Positions 1 through 5,787 of a stretch of 7,409 bases of DNA are shown piece by piece. This DNA comes from Thermoplasmata archaeon (lineage in GTDB: Archaea; Thermoplasmatota; Thermoplasmata; Thermoplasmatales; Thermoplasmataceae). The stretch is taken from positions 1 to 7,409 of the forward strand of contig JAJZOK010000060.1 of assembly GCA_021811525.1 (NCBI GenBank), read 5' to 3'. How positions within the stretch are numbered: the first letter of the stretch is position 1; each line of letters starts with the position of its first letter. Position numbers and translations under genes: made by a program. The notes beneath the pieces were generated by a model. It was not told where the DNA came from. It made no database searches and saw only the letters and a list, made by a program, of their open reading frames with translations.

Positions 1-44
1 ATTCCAATAATTTTCCATAGTTGCTTATCAGAGCGAAACTGTGT

Positions 45-641
45 TCATGTCTGGCTTGCACCTTTTCTGGCTGCGAGGTTGTCAGGAATTGAGAAAAAGG
101 CGATTGCAATAATTATCTGGGCAACAAGGAGCAACAGGAACCCTATCATGATTACCACAGTAATTGCGCCTATGAAGTAGAACAGAGCGCCTGTTTCAAA
201 CAGTGGAATATTCAGCCTCTGAGATATAGCTCCATAGCTTAGCCGTATGAAGTAGCCAGAAAATACCAGGAGGACCCAAGTTGCAAGTAAGGCGGGGATT
301 AAGGTGATTACCACCGCAGACCAGTTTACTGCCCCAAGGTTCTGGTATGGACCCATCATATTCGGAAAACCATATGGGTAGTTCACACCAACGTAATGCA
401 AAACTAACGCAATCACGAAAAATGCTGACACTGCCACAGCGATGATTGCAAAAACCACTGACAGTATGGCGTTGGTGAATATATGTCGGTCACCCAGTTC
501 TGTCGAAAGCCGATCTATGGCCATAAGTAAAAGGACGAAACCCGCAATTCCTAGAACCCACCCAATTGTTGGTGCAACTGTTAGAATAACCAATATTGAA
601 CCAATTCCACCATAGATTCTAGCGTCTGAATAAGCAGTCAC
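45..641 (-). CDS. DUF996-type multi-pass membrane protein
   Basis: A 198-residue, very hydrophobic protein of unknown function in the cell membrane. The N-terminal pattern (a glycine-rich first helix near residues 11-22, a second helix at 26-42, then AIDRLSTELGDRHIFTNA at about 41-58) is what I recognise as the archaeal DUF996 family. Further membrane segments lie near residues 57-84, 108-130 and 150-185, with a Tyr/Pro/Gly-rich outer loop around 86-103. The start is GTG (641-639). It is preceded on the minus strand by GGGGAATGAGGTGA, so a Shine-Dalgarno-like GAGG lies just before or overlaps the start, and a TATA-like box lies about 35 bases upstream, allowing a short leader. The reading frame is intact and the length is usual for the family. 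No function can be inferred from neighbours. Family assignment is from pattern recognition, not a search. Confidence 0.8.
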   Translation of the reverse strand: MTAYSDARIYGGIGSILVILTVAPTIGWVLGIAGFVLLLMAIDRLSTELGDRHIFTNAILSVVFAIIAVAVSAFFVIALVLHYVGVNYPYGFPNMMGPYQNLGAVNWSAVVITLIPALLATWVLLVFSGYFIRLSYGAISQRLNIPLFETGALFYFIGAITVVIMIGFLLLLVAQIIIAIAFFSIPDNLAARKGASQT

Positions 642-674
642 CTCATTCCCCTTATAAATTTCAATTTGTCACAA

Positions 675-682
675 AATATATA
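675..682 (-). promoter_or_regulatory. TATA-like box for the DUF996 gene
   Basis: The minus strand reads TATATTTT within an A/T-rich stretch, about 35-40 bases before the GTG start at 641. Transcription starting about 25 bases downstream (near 655) would leave a leader of roughly 14 bases containing the purine-rich GGGGAATGAGG, which fits a leadered gene with a ribosome binding site. A second A/T run (about 652-660) lies too close to the start to act as TATA for this start codon. Confidence 0.45.
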
Positions 683-758
683 CTTGTATCCTAAGGGACA
701 TAATTGCCGGGAGTTGCAGAATAAATGCAGGTAAAAAGTCATTTTAAAGAATATGGAT

Positions 759-959
759 TTACGCAAAAGGTGGGACTCCCCAATATAAGTGAGTGCCCAT
801 TATGATAAAGCCCTGTTTTGATAGAATGAATGAAAGTGAGGCAAGTCCATTTATGGATGTTACATATGCGGCTGATGGCAGAACAGCAGAGTATATGGGT
901 GCAAAGAATAGTACAGCAAGCATAGCGCCTGTTAATAGAACTAATTTCCGCTTGCTCAT
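759..959 (-). CDS. small putative membrane protein
   Basis: A 66-residue ORF of unknown function. It starts MSKRK and continues at once into a hydrophobic segment (about residues 6-27), the positive-inside arrangement of a membrane or signal anchor. A weaker hydrophobic stretch covers about 33-58, and the protein ends WGVPPFA. An in-frame ATG at 1010 would add 17 residues (83 in total). I prefer the inner start because the likely TATA element (1024-1033) would put the transcript start near 1004, inside the longer form, and because the hydrophobic segment directly follows the Lys/Arg cluster. No clear ribosome binding site is seen. The plus strand also has a 73-codon open frame over the same bases, but it lacks a convincing composition. 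I do not recognise a family. Confidence 0.45.
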   Translation of the reverse strand: MSKRKLVLLTGAMLAVLFFAPIYSAVLPSAAYVTSINGLASLSFILSKQGFIIMGTHLYWGVPPFA

Positions 960-1023
960 GCACTTTATACTATTCCAAATCTTATGTTCCAAATTTCTGT
1001 TCCTTAACAATTAGTCAAAAAAA

Positions 1024-1033
1024 TGATATTAAA
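1024..1033 (-). promoter_or_regulatory. possible TATA box for the small membrane protein
   Basis: The minus strand carries AAAATTTAATATCATT here, the most TATA-like element upstream of the small membrane protein gene. A transcript starting about 25 bases further on would begin near 1004 and leave a leader of about 45 bases to the ATG at 959. This is weak evidence in an A/T-rich intergenic stretch. Confidence 0.25.
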
Positions 1034-1089
1034 TTTTTCTCCTGTCGGTTAGAAGAAGATCGCTTGTTCAACAGAACCCCAGAGCAAGG

Positions 1090-1194
1090 TCACTTCAACT
1101 CCTGAGTCTTGAAAGGTAGACCTTTGATGGATGTCTTCACAACTGAAGCTACAAGATTGACTAGAAGTTCTGTCTCCTTCCTCCTAATTTTCAT
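1090..1194 (-). CDS. doubtful 34-residue ORF in a gene-poor stretch
   Basis: The stretch 960-1313 holds no confident gene. The only ORF I find with sensible composition runs on the minus strand, starts MKIRRKETELLVNLV and ends FKTQELK. It is basic at the N-terminus with an amphipathic or hydrophobic centre, like the first helix of a small regulator or the end of a lost gene. A TATTTATAAT sequence lies on the minus strand only about 10-20 bases before the ATG, too close for a standard leaderless promoter. There is no homology I recognise. It may be chance or a gene remnant. Confidence 0.2.
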   Translation of the reverse strand: MKIRRKETELLVNLVASVVKTSIKGLPFKTQELK

Positions 1195-1236
1195 CCATTG
1201 ATTATAAATATGAAACTGTCCAGTGTTAAAATTGAT

Positions 1237-1248
1237 ACGGGCCCGGTG
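1237..1248 (+). repeat. 12-base repeat, copy 1 (candidate attachment core)
   Basis: ACGGGCCCGGTG, found identically at 5784-5795 and, as far as I can see by eye, nowhere else in the window. It lies 65 bases before the ATG of integrase remnant A, in the same orientation and at nearly the same distance as the second copy before intact integrase C. It contains the palindrome CGGGCCCG. The complement of 1238-1257 reads CCCGAATCACACCGGGCCCG, which fits the register of a tRNA 3' end: C56 to C61 of the T-loop and first stem base, four T-stem bases, a seven-base acceptor strand and G73. Confidence 0.5.
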
Positions 1249-1313
1249 TGATTCGGGCATAACAGCGTTTGAAAAGCTTTATTATCGCATCTGCATTATA
1301 AATATTGACTAGC

Positions 1314-1480
1314 ATGGCAAAAGAGAAATATGGGGACTTATGGAGAAATCCAGAAATAAGGTGTTAGTATGATATTGTTTCCAGAGTTTCAATTACCACC
1401 GGACAGGTCTATTTGAGAAGGCTTGGCTTGTTCTGCAAAATCACTTGGAAAATCCCATAGACTTGCTGAATTTGAATTGA
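1314..1480 (+). pseudogene. tyrosine integrase N-terminal remnant (copy A)
   Basis: The frame from ATG 1314 reads MAKEKYGDLWRNPEIRC, then a TAG at 1365-1367, then continues in the same frame as YDIVSRVSITTGQVYLRRLG and LFCK. This aligns with the first about 42 residues of intact integrase C (MAKTAKYGDL...AEVYLRTLGLYCE) and of copy B (MGKEKYPEL...GDVYLRRLGFFCQ). After LFCK the similarity shifts frame (NHLENPIDLLNLN matches the NKTSPLEIIKN/GKDPLQLTKM region) and then ends near a TGA around 1480. It therefore has one nonsense codon and one frameshift, and the whole catalytic domain is missing. Only part of the N-terminal DNA-binding (core-binding) domain survives. An A/T-rich TTATTAT/TTATAAAT region at about 1278-1304 is the former promoter. 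It is inactive as an integrase and marks an older integration event. Confidence 0.8.
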
Positions 1481-1493
1481 ATGCAGTTGGCAA

Positions 1494-1733
1494 ATGCTGG
1501 TGCCAATGCATCCCTTCATTAGCATAAGGGACACTCTGGAGGCTATAGAGGCTCAATTATCAAATCCATTAAATCACGGTTTGCTTTCAATGGGATTAAA
1601 GTACCAGGGAAAATCATGTGATAAAGAAGTTTACTGGGGCATTCTTGAATCTCTGATGCATAAAAATTCGTTATTTTTCAATCTGTTACATAAAACAGGA
1701 TATCTTAATTTGAGTCAATCCATCATCGTATGA
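1494..1733 (+). CDS. unassigned 79-residue ORF after integrase remnant A
   Basis: An open frame of 79 codons from ATG 1494, open back to 1476. The predicted product has an acidic, amphipathic helix-like stretch (IRDTLEAIEAQL, about residues 11-22) and a C-terminal half rich in Leu, Phe and His (SLFFNLLHKTGYLNLSQ). It has one Cys and no membrane segment or motif I recognise. The stop codon at 1731-1733 is followed directly by a hairpin plus T-run, which suggests the 3' end is a genuine gene end, whereas the 5' end begins where integrase remnant A stops. It could be the 3' part of a gene that lost its start when the region rearranged. Coding status is uncertain. Confidence 0.35.
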   Translation: MLVPMHPFISIRDTLEAIEAQLSNPLNHGLLSMGLKYQGKSCDKEVYWGILESLMHKNSLFFNLLHKTGYLNLSQSIIV

Positions 1734-1734
1734 T

Positions 1735-1764
1735 ATGCTTATTCTAAAATGAGCATCCTTTTTT
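1735..1764 (+). terminator. hairpin plus T-run after the 79-residue ORF
   Basis: ATGCTTAT (1735-1742) pairs with ATGAGCAT (1749-1756) as eight pairs including one G-T wobble, with the loop TCTAAA. CC and six T residues (1759-1764) follow. It begins 2 bases after the stop codon at 1733. Archaeal termination relies mainly on the T-run; the hairpin may be additional. The position right after the stop favours a real transcript end. Confidence 0.5.
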
Positions 1765-1849
1765 ACAATGGTTTAATTATTTATTGCTAAAGCAGCGTTT
1801 TCATCACCCAACGTATACTTGAGAATTAGTGACGCACATAGTTTCATGA

Positions 1850-1861
1850 AAATATATAAAA
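1850..1861 (+). promoter_or_regulatory. TATA-like element upstream of the kinase gene
   Basis: AAATATATAAAA (1850-1861) is the best TATA-like sequence in 1765-1905, a stretch of about 140 bases without a gene. Initiation about 25 bases downstream would fall near 1882 and leave a leader of about 24 bases to the GTG at 1906. A second A/T-rich run, AATTTAAATTCTATATATT (about 1871-1889), is an alternative that would fit leaderless initiation at or near 1906. I cannot decide between them. Confidence 0.35.
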
Positions 1862-1905
1862 CAAGACCAAAATTTAAATTCTATATATTCTTTAATGAAT
1901 GACAG

Positions 1906-3582
1906 GTGATAATTGGGCCTAAGATCGCATTTGATCAGGAGAAAACTAACCTAATATACCTTATTGGGCAGGATGTAAGGGAATTAAGGAAATAGGCTAG
2001 AAAGGATCCACTGCAGGAAACAACCGTAAGAGAAATTTCAAACAATCTGAAGGACCTCATGAGTTCATATCTTGATTACAAAGGTAGGGTCCAGTTGCTG
2101 GTTAGCACTCTTTACAAATTAGGAACCCTAGACATTTGCAGGAGAGTTAAGGGAGAACCGTACAGCCAAAATTATATAGACCTGGCGAACAAATACAAGA
2201 AGGAAATCACCCCTAATGTCACAACTATAGTATGGAATCCTGTGAATACCAAAGAAAGGGACTTTGGGTTCCCAACATCACTGAGGGAAAAATATTCCTA
2301 TGACGGAAAAATTGGAGAAGTCGGATTTAGGAAGGTTTACCGTGTCATTAACAACAAATCTGGGCAGAAGTCTGTGATTAAGATCATAGATAATGAAAAT
2401 GAATATGAAGGACATTCTTTTCTCAATGAGGTAGTGACTTGGAAGTATCTACGTCATACAAATATTGTAGAATTCCGTGATGCCAACATTTAACCAAAGC
2501 CAGATTCCGTTCTATATCTGGAGATGGAGTATATCGATGGTGGAACTCTCTCTGACAAGAACTTCCCGCTGAAAAAGAGAGAGGCATTGTTCCTGATCTA
2601 CCGGTTGCTCGAAGGCCTGGAGTTTGCACACAAACAGAATATTATCCACCTAGACCTTAAGCCTGCAAATATACTCTTGACGGGCAGTGGAATTCCCAAG
2701 CTAAGTGAATAGGGGCCTTCAAAATTCTATTCTGACAGAAGGTCTGAAAATGACCGAAATCTTGGCTACACCCTTGCATATTCGGCCCCTGGACAGGTAG
2801 TTACCGATTTCGGCCCACCTTCAAAAGCTACAGACCTCTATCAGATGGAGGCCATAATGTATGTGACGCTAACCGGAAAATTGCCCCTCAATCTTGATTA
2901 CGATTCACCTGACAGATTTGTGGAAGGGCTTTTAACACAGGAACCCAACCCACCTTCATCTCACGTTTCTTCATTGAAAGACATAGATCTTATTGCACTC
3001 AAGTGCCTGAAAAAACATCCTAATGACAGATACTCCAGCGCAAGTGAACTGCGAAATGAAATCAGCAAGGTGCTTGGATTCAGTTCCAAAGTTGCTTCAA
3101 CTGAAGATATAGTTCCGGAAATTGTACCTCCAACACTGGATGAACATCCTGACAGGGAAGTGTATGAGGGGAACCAAGATACTGCCGGTGAAGAGGCAAG
3201 AAAGATGATATCAGATGGTAATAAGGAAAAGGAAAAGCAGGACATAAATATAAGCATCAAAGTTGCAGCAGGAGACAACAACCGCTTGGAACCCCGGGGC
3301 GGAAGCACTGATGGGTCTACAGGAAAGGTAGACCCCCAGGTAACAAGATCACTGTCGTATGCTGTTGATAACCTGAGAACACTGTACCGTTCCAAGAACT
3401 ACAACACTGTTCTGGGTTGGCTTACAGACAATTTCGAGTATTTGAAGGAAAAGAAACCCAACTGCATTAAGCACCTCGAAAATGAGCTATTGCCAAACCT
3501 TACAGCCGTCGTTCACTTCAATCTTGATCCCACACAGGTTAATTCGAAAATTGAAAGTTTCATTTCGTGCCTGGAGAGGTAA
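1906..3582 (+). pseudogene. Ser/Thr protein kinase (Hanks type), decayed: three in-frame stops
   Basis: One reading frame of 558 codons from GTG 1906 encodes a eukaryotic-type protein kinase but is cut by TAG 1993-1995, TAA 2491-2493 and TAG 2710-2712. Coding character and kinase similarity continue on both sides of each stop without a frameshift. In numbering from 1906: an N-terminal extension of about 125 residues; a glycine-rich loop near 135-144 reading KIGEVGFRKVY, where the family has GEGGFGKVY; the ATP lysine K159 (VIK); a likely helix-C glutamate E175; the catalytic loop HLDLKPAN with D250 and N255; at 268-270 E-stop-G where the Mg-binding DFG should be; APG instead of APE at 294-296; and the helix-F aspartate D310, with E315 where glycine is usual. 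From about residue 400 there is a charged linker, then an alpha-helical C-terminal domain of unknown type. The next gene starts 9 bases after the stop, so the two were probably co-transcribed. Loss of catalytic residues as well as the nonsense codons makes this a pseudogene rather than recoding. Confidence 0.88.
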
Positions 3583-3591
3583 TTTTAAACT

Positions 3592-4100
3592 ATGGCAAGA
3601 CCTCGTAAGGCAGAGATTTCGCTGAGCTACATCAGTTTAGCACTGACAGTAGATTCATACTTTTTTTCACTTGTAATTATCTTCATCTACTACACCGTAT
3701 TTCCTAACGGCTTATTTTCAGGCCCCACCCCATTGCGATTCAACACTTTTCACCAGATGCTTTTTCAAAGAAACTATATGAGTTTAGCGGTTTTTGCTGT
3801 GACCTTCCTGGCATTCTCATATGTCTTGCTCCCCATGTTCATGCTTTCCAGTACAATTGTCAATCTAAGGACACACAGGTCCCCTGCCACTAGAATGACG
3901 GCCTTATGTTCCTCGTTTCATTTGTTTTCGCTTACTCTACCTGGTTCAATCAGGATATGCCCAACCTTTACGAACTGTTAGCTGGATTTGCCACTCTGAC
4001 TCTCATACTATCATTGACAAGGAGACGGTTTGGGAGTTCTACGGGTGCAGCCTTCCTTGGTGTTGGTGGAGGTGAATTCGTCTTACTGCTTGGGCTCCAG
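3592..4100 (+). pseudogene. multi-pass membrane protein, frameshifted and 3'-truncated, kinase partner
   Basis: It starts at ATG 3592, 9 bases after the kinase stop, as if in one operon. The first frame gives a basic start (MARPRK), a membrane helix at about 14-35 and a second at about 62-90, and would end at 3981 out of phase. At about 3900-3906 the membrane-like sequence moves to the +2 frame: MFLVSFVFAYSTWF, then a fourth helix in LYELLAGFATLTLILSL, followed by TRRR near 4017-4028. One missing base around GCCTTATG (for example GCCTTAATG) would restore a continuous four-helix protein. The second frame stays open to 4268, but from about 4115 on it lies antisense to a recognisable RraA fragment and is probably not native. 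The true 3' end is lost somewhere between about 4030 and 4115. I recognise no family; a role as membrane partner of the kinase is inference from adjacency. Confidence 0.6.
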
Positions 4101-4114
4101 GAAGGCTTCCTGCA

Positions 4115-4264
4115 GAGGTGTACTGGAAGAGCCCGTCCCGCTACCGGCCGGGATCTGTATGTCTCATGTATTCCATCAATTGCCCCTTTTATGCCCATCT
4201 TGAACAGTGCATCTGAAACCTCGCTCGAGGCAAGATTCTCCTGGCTGAAATCCGTATTTTCCAT
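4115..4264 (-). pseudogene. RraA-family 5' fragment
   Basis: Reading from ATG 4264 on the minus strand, residues 10-50 (LASSEVSDALFKMGIKGAI, then DGIHETYRSRPVAGRALPVHL) match the conserved N-terminus of the RraA / HMG-aldolase-like fold (formerly called dimethylmenaquinone methyltransferase). In that family a helix with VSDAL, a GIKG turn and the VAGRA-x-TV strand are typical. Intact members are usually about 160-230 residues and carry a later glycine-rich GD motif and catalytic Arg/Asp residues; none appears here. After about residue 50 the frame stays open to 3968, but its Pro/Ser-rich sequence no longer resembles the family in any frame. The gene thus lost its 3' two thirds. It lies 44 bases after the zinc-ribbon gene's stop on the same strand and is tail-to-tail with the truncated membrane gene. 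Substrate is unknown. Confidence 0.65.
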
Positions 4265-4267
4265 CTG

Positions 4268-4289
4268 AAATCCCTCAGATGAGGGATTT
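4268..4289. terminator. perfect 9-bp hairpin between convergent gene ends
   Basis: AAATCCCTC (4268-4276) and GAGGGATTT (4281-4289) form a perfect nine-pair stem with the loop AGAT. It sits downstream of the zinc-ribbon gene (stop at 4309, minus strand) and directly before the ATG of the RraA fragment. By its symmetry it could stop transcripts from either side. On the plus strand the stem ends in TTT only, so it lacks a long T-run. Alternatively it could be a leader structure of the RraA gene. Confidence 0.45.
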
Positions 4290-4308
4290 GGGATTCATTA
4301 AAGTAATT

Positions 4309-4965
4309 TCATATCCCTGATGACTGGAACATGAATCCCGAACCGATGGTGGATGCGTCTACAAGAAGCATGGATGCAAGCGCTATCCTGCGATCTACAT
4401 GGGTTCCTTCGGTGATCTCTATTTCCGTCCTCTCCGTAACCATTGCCATCATGTGCCTGTGTGCCTGGGCAACCGGCGACTGATCATTGAGGAGGAGTTC
4501 ATAATTGAGCCCCTTGAGGTCACTCTTCAACAGGAGTGGCTCCATTCCGCCTATCTCTACCGTGTATTTCTTTCCAAACCCTGACTTCGGCTTTATTGTC
4601 GCGAGCGTATTGCCCTGTTGATCAACCACGGTGTGGTAGAACATGAGCCCTCTTCCTCTCTGTCCTCCTATTCCGAATAATGGTTGATTTACCGAATCTA
4701 AAACCGTATACTTTATGGGTATGCTCAACTGTCCCTGTGTCGTGGCAACAACGTTTCCACTGGTGTCGGAAAATGTGAAATTCATTAATGCACCTAACTT
4801 GGAATGTGTCAGGAGCAGCTGATTCAGGGAGTTCAGGTCCGTTGTTGTACCCTGGACTCCAGATGCCTGTGTTTGTGTCTGTGTGTCATCTTTCAGTCTT
4901 GTGCCACAGTTCTGGCAGAAGACGTCGCTTTCAGAAACCGGTTTCATGCACGTTGGGCAATTCAT
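4309..4965 (-). CDS. zinc-ribbon plus LURP-one/Tubby-C-like protein
   Basis: A 218-residue protein of unknown cellular role. Residues 1-25 form a zinc ribbon (CPTC with C3 and C6; CQNCG with C17 and C20). A Gln/Thr-rich linker (about 26-45) follows, then a beta-rich domain of about 160 residues. This has the repeated features of LURP-one-related/scramblase-like beta barrels: SDTSGNVVATTQGQ, a YTVLDSVNQPLFGI strand pair, VDQQGNTLATIKPK and a final hydrophobic helix (RIALASMLLVDAST) that would fill the barrel. The frame is open five codons further up (ATG 4980), but I choose ATG 4965: it directly precedes NCPTC, and a TATA box is centred 25 bases upstream, so the transcript would begin at this ATG (leaderless). 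The gene is intact, unlike its neighbours. The domain call is from pattern recognition; lipid or membrane binding is only a family-based guess. Confidence 0.75.
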   Translation of the reverse strand: MNCPTCMKPVSESDVFCQNCGTRLKDDTQTQTQASGVQGTTTDLNSLNQLLLTHSKLGALMNFTFSDTSGNVVATTQGQLSIPIKYTVLDSVNQPLFGIGGQRGRGLMFYHTVVDQQGNTLATIKPKSGFGKKYTVEIGGMEPLLLKSDLKGLNYELLLNDQSPVAQAHRHMMAMVTERTEIEITEGTHVDRRIALASMLLVDASTIGSGFMFQSSGI

Positions 4966-4985
4966 AAAGGGAATAAACAATTTAT

Positions 4986-4994
4986 CTTTATAAA
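4986..4994 (-). promoter_or_regulatory. TATA box, leaderless promoter of the zinc-ribbon gene
   Basis: The minus strand reads TTTATAAAG, centred near 4990 and 25 bases before the ATG at 4965. This is the spacing expected between an archaeal TATA box and the transcription start, and it places the start on the ATG itself. It decides the start codon in favour of 4965 over 4980. The bases further upstream (4995-5177) are A/T-rich near the promoter and otherwise show nothing I can assign. Confidence 0.6.
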
Positions 4995-5177
4995 AATTTG
5001 TTTTTAAAAACTATTCTAATCTGATTGTCAGTTAATGTTAATTGCAGTTCCTGTGAAGATCTGGAGATACTTTGCCAGGATCGTAACCTGTTTTTCGCTG
5101 AGTAGAGGAATGAAGTTGATTGGAAGGATATGAGAAGTAAGGGGGTCGGCTTAAGTGCGGACAATTAGTGTTTAATT

Positions 5178-5480
5178 ATGGACAAGAAAACGGCCACAAA
5201 GGAGTGGTCGAAAGAGCTCAAGTATGAATGCCCGTACGACAATATGACCCATAAGTACGTGGCCAGATGTGGATATGATGTCACCGTTTACGGTATCACC
5301 TCGCCGAGAGAAATACCGCGAATATTACCAAGAATAGTCAGACGTCCCATATGCGGGAAACCGTTCAAGGCAGATTTTGAAGTGGACATTCCCGAGAACA
5401 TCAATATAGAGAAAATTGAGGTTGGCTCCGATGCTTCAACGCTTTCATTGAACGCTTTTGCCATGACTTTATGGCCTTGA
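5178..5480 (+). pseudogene. Cys-containing small protein, 3' end replaced by integrase remnant
   Basis: An ORF of 100 codons from ATG 5178, with an in-frame TAG at 5166-5168 just upstream. The first about 84 residues look genuine: a Lys-rich start (MDKKTATKEW), three Cys in C-rich contexts (YECPYD, ARCGYD, RPICGKPF) that suggest part of a metal-binding or zinc-finger-like fold, and an acidic stretch (FEVDIPENINIEKIE). The last about 16 residues and the stop at 5478-5480 are antisense to the recognisable integrase remnant B, so the native 3' end is lost and the present C-terminus is borrowed. No fourth Cys is present, consistent with truncation. I see no convincing TATA box or ribosome binding site. 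Family is unknown. It may still be expressed as a chimeric short protein. Confidence 0.4.
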
Positions 5481-5730
5481 CATTGCTGTTGATATAACCA
5501 CATGCCTTGTTAGCCCTCTCCATTTGAGTGACAAAGTCTGTGATGAGATTAACAAGTGGCATATCCTTCATTTTGGTTAACTGCAAGGGATCCTTGCCAA
5601 CCTTTTGGCAGAAGAATCCCAACCGCCTCAGATAAACATCCCCTGTTGTCGCGGAACCCCGACAAACATCCTGATACCAGCGCATTACCTCCTTGCTCCT
5701 TCGGAGTTCGGGGTACTTCTCTTTTCCCAT
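5440..5730 (-). pseudogene. tyrosine integrase N-terminal remnant (copy B)
   Basis: From ATG 5730 on the minus strand the frame gives MGKEKYPEL, GDVYLRRLGFFCQKVGKDPL, ITDFVTQMERANKACGYINS and VKAIKSW. These align in order with residues 1-92 of intact integrase C (MAKTAKYGDL, AEVYLRTLGLYCELNKTSPL, FSDFVRKLEREGKAGSYIV, KVLKSW). After KSW (to 5461) the match continues briefly in another frame (KAFNE against LKFND), implying a one-base indel, and then stops near 5440. The open frame itself runs to 5401, but those bases belong to the neighbouring plus-strand ORF. Only the helical core-binding domain remains; Arg, Lys, YxxR, His and Tyr catalytic elements are all missing. The copy is closer to A than to C in wording (KEKY, YLRRLG), so it is not a simple duplicate of C. 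Confidence 0.85.
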
Positions 5731-5757
5731 GATATCAAAAACGATATAGATACAATT

Positions 5758-5765
5758 AATATATT
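5758..5765 (-). promoter_or_regulatory. TATA-like box of integrase remnant B
   Basis: The minus strand reads AATATATT within AAAATATATTAATTG, centred about 30 bases before the ATG at 5730. This is close to leaderless spacing. It lies immediately beside the palindrome at 5768-5787, so a protein bound to the palindrome could affect this promoter. The gene it served is now truncated. Confidence 0.45.
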
Positions 5766-5767
5766 TT

Positions 5768-5787
5768 CCGTACCCTATAGGGAACGG
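5768..5787. repeat. 20-base imperfect palindrome between divergent integrase genes
   Basis: CCGT-A-CCCTATAGGG-A-ACGG: a perfect 10-base palindrome (CCCTATAGGG, 5773-5782) extended on both sides by CCGT/ACGG across one A/A mismatch pair. It overlaps the second palindrome CGGGCCCG (5785-5792). Location between two divergent integrase promoters suggests an operator or a recombinase arm or core site. Neither function is shown by sequence alone. Confidence 0.5.

Noticed and set aside
793..1014. Plus-strand 73-codon open frame opposite the small membrane protein
   Set aside because: It has no promoter-like sequence. The minus-strand reading gives a coherent basic-then-hydrophobic protein.
1238..1257. 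A complete tRNA gene
   Set aside because: Only a 3'-end-like segment is present. No matching GGGCCCG 5' strand, D-arm or anticodon arm lies at the expected distance on the minus strand.
1906..2712. Pyrrolysine or other recoding at the in-frame TAG/TAA codons
   Set aside because: Both TAG and TAA occur, one falls on the DFG Phe, and other invariant kinase residues are also lost, so decay explains the data better. No pyrrolysine genes are visible in the window.
2961..3395. Minus-strand 144-codon open frame inside the kinase region
   Set aside because: It lies opposite the kinase C-terminal frame, which shows kinase motifs in register on the other strand; its Ser/Leu-rich composition is typical of an antisense shadow.
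4399..5007. Plus-strand open frames at 4399-4584 and 4804-5007
   Set aside because: Both are antisense to the intact zinc-ribbon/LURP gene and have Cys-rich, unnatural compositions.
5288..5503. Minus-strand 71-codon frame crossing integrase remnant B and the 5178 ORF
   Set aside because: Only a few residues (KAFNE) match the integrase after a frameshift; the remainder is antisense to the Cys-containing ORF.
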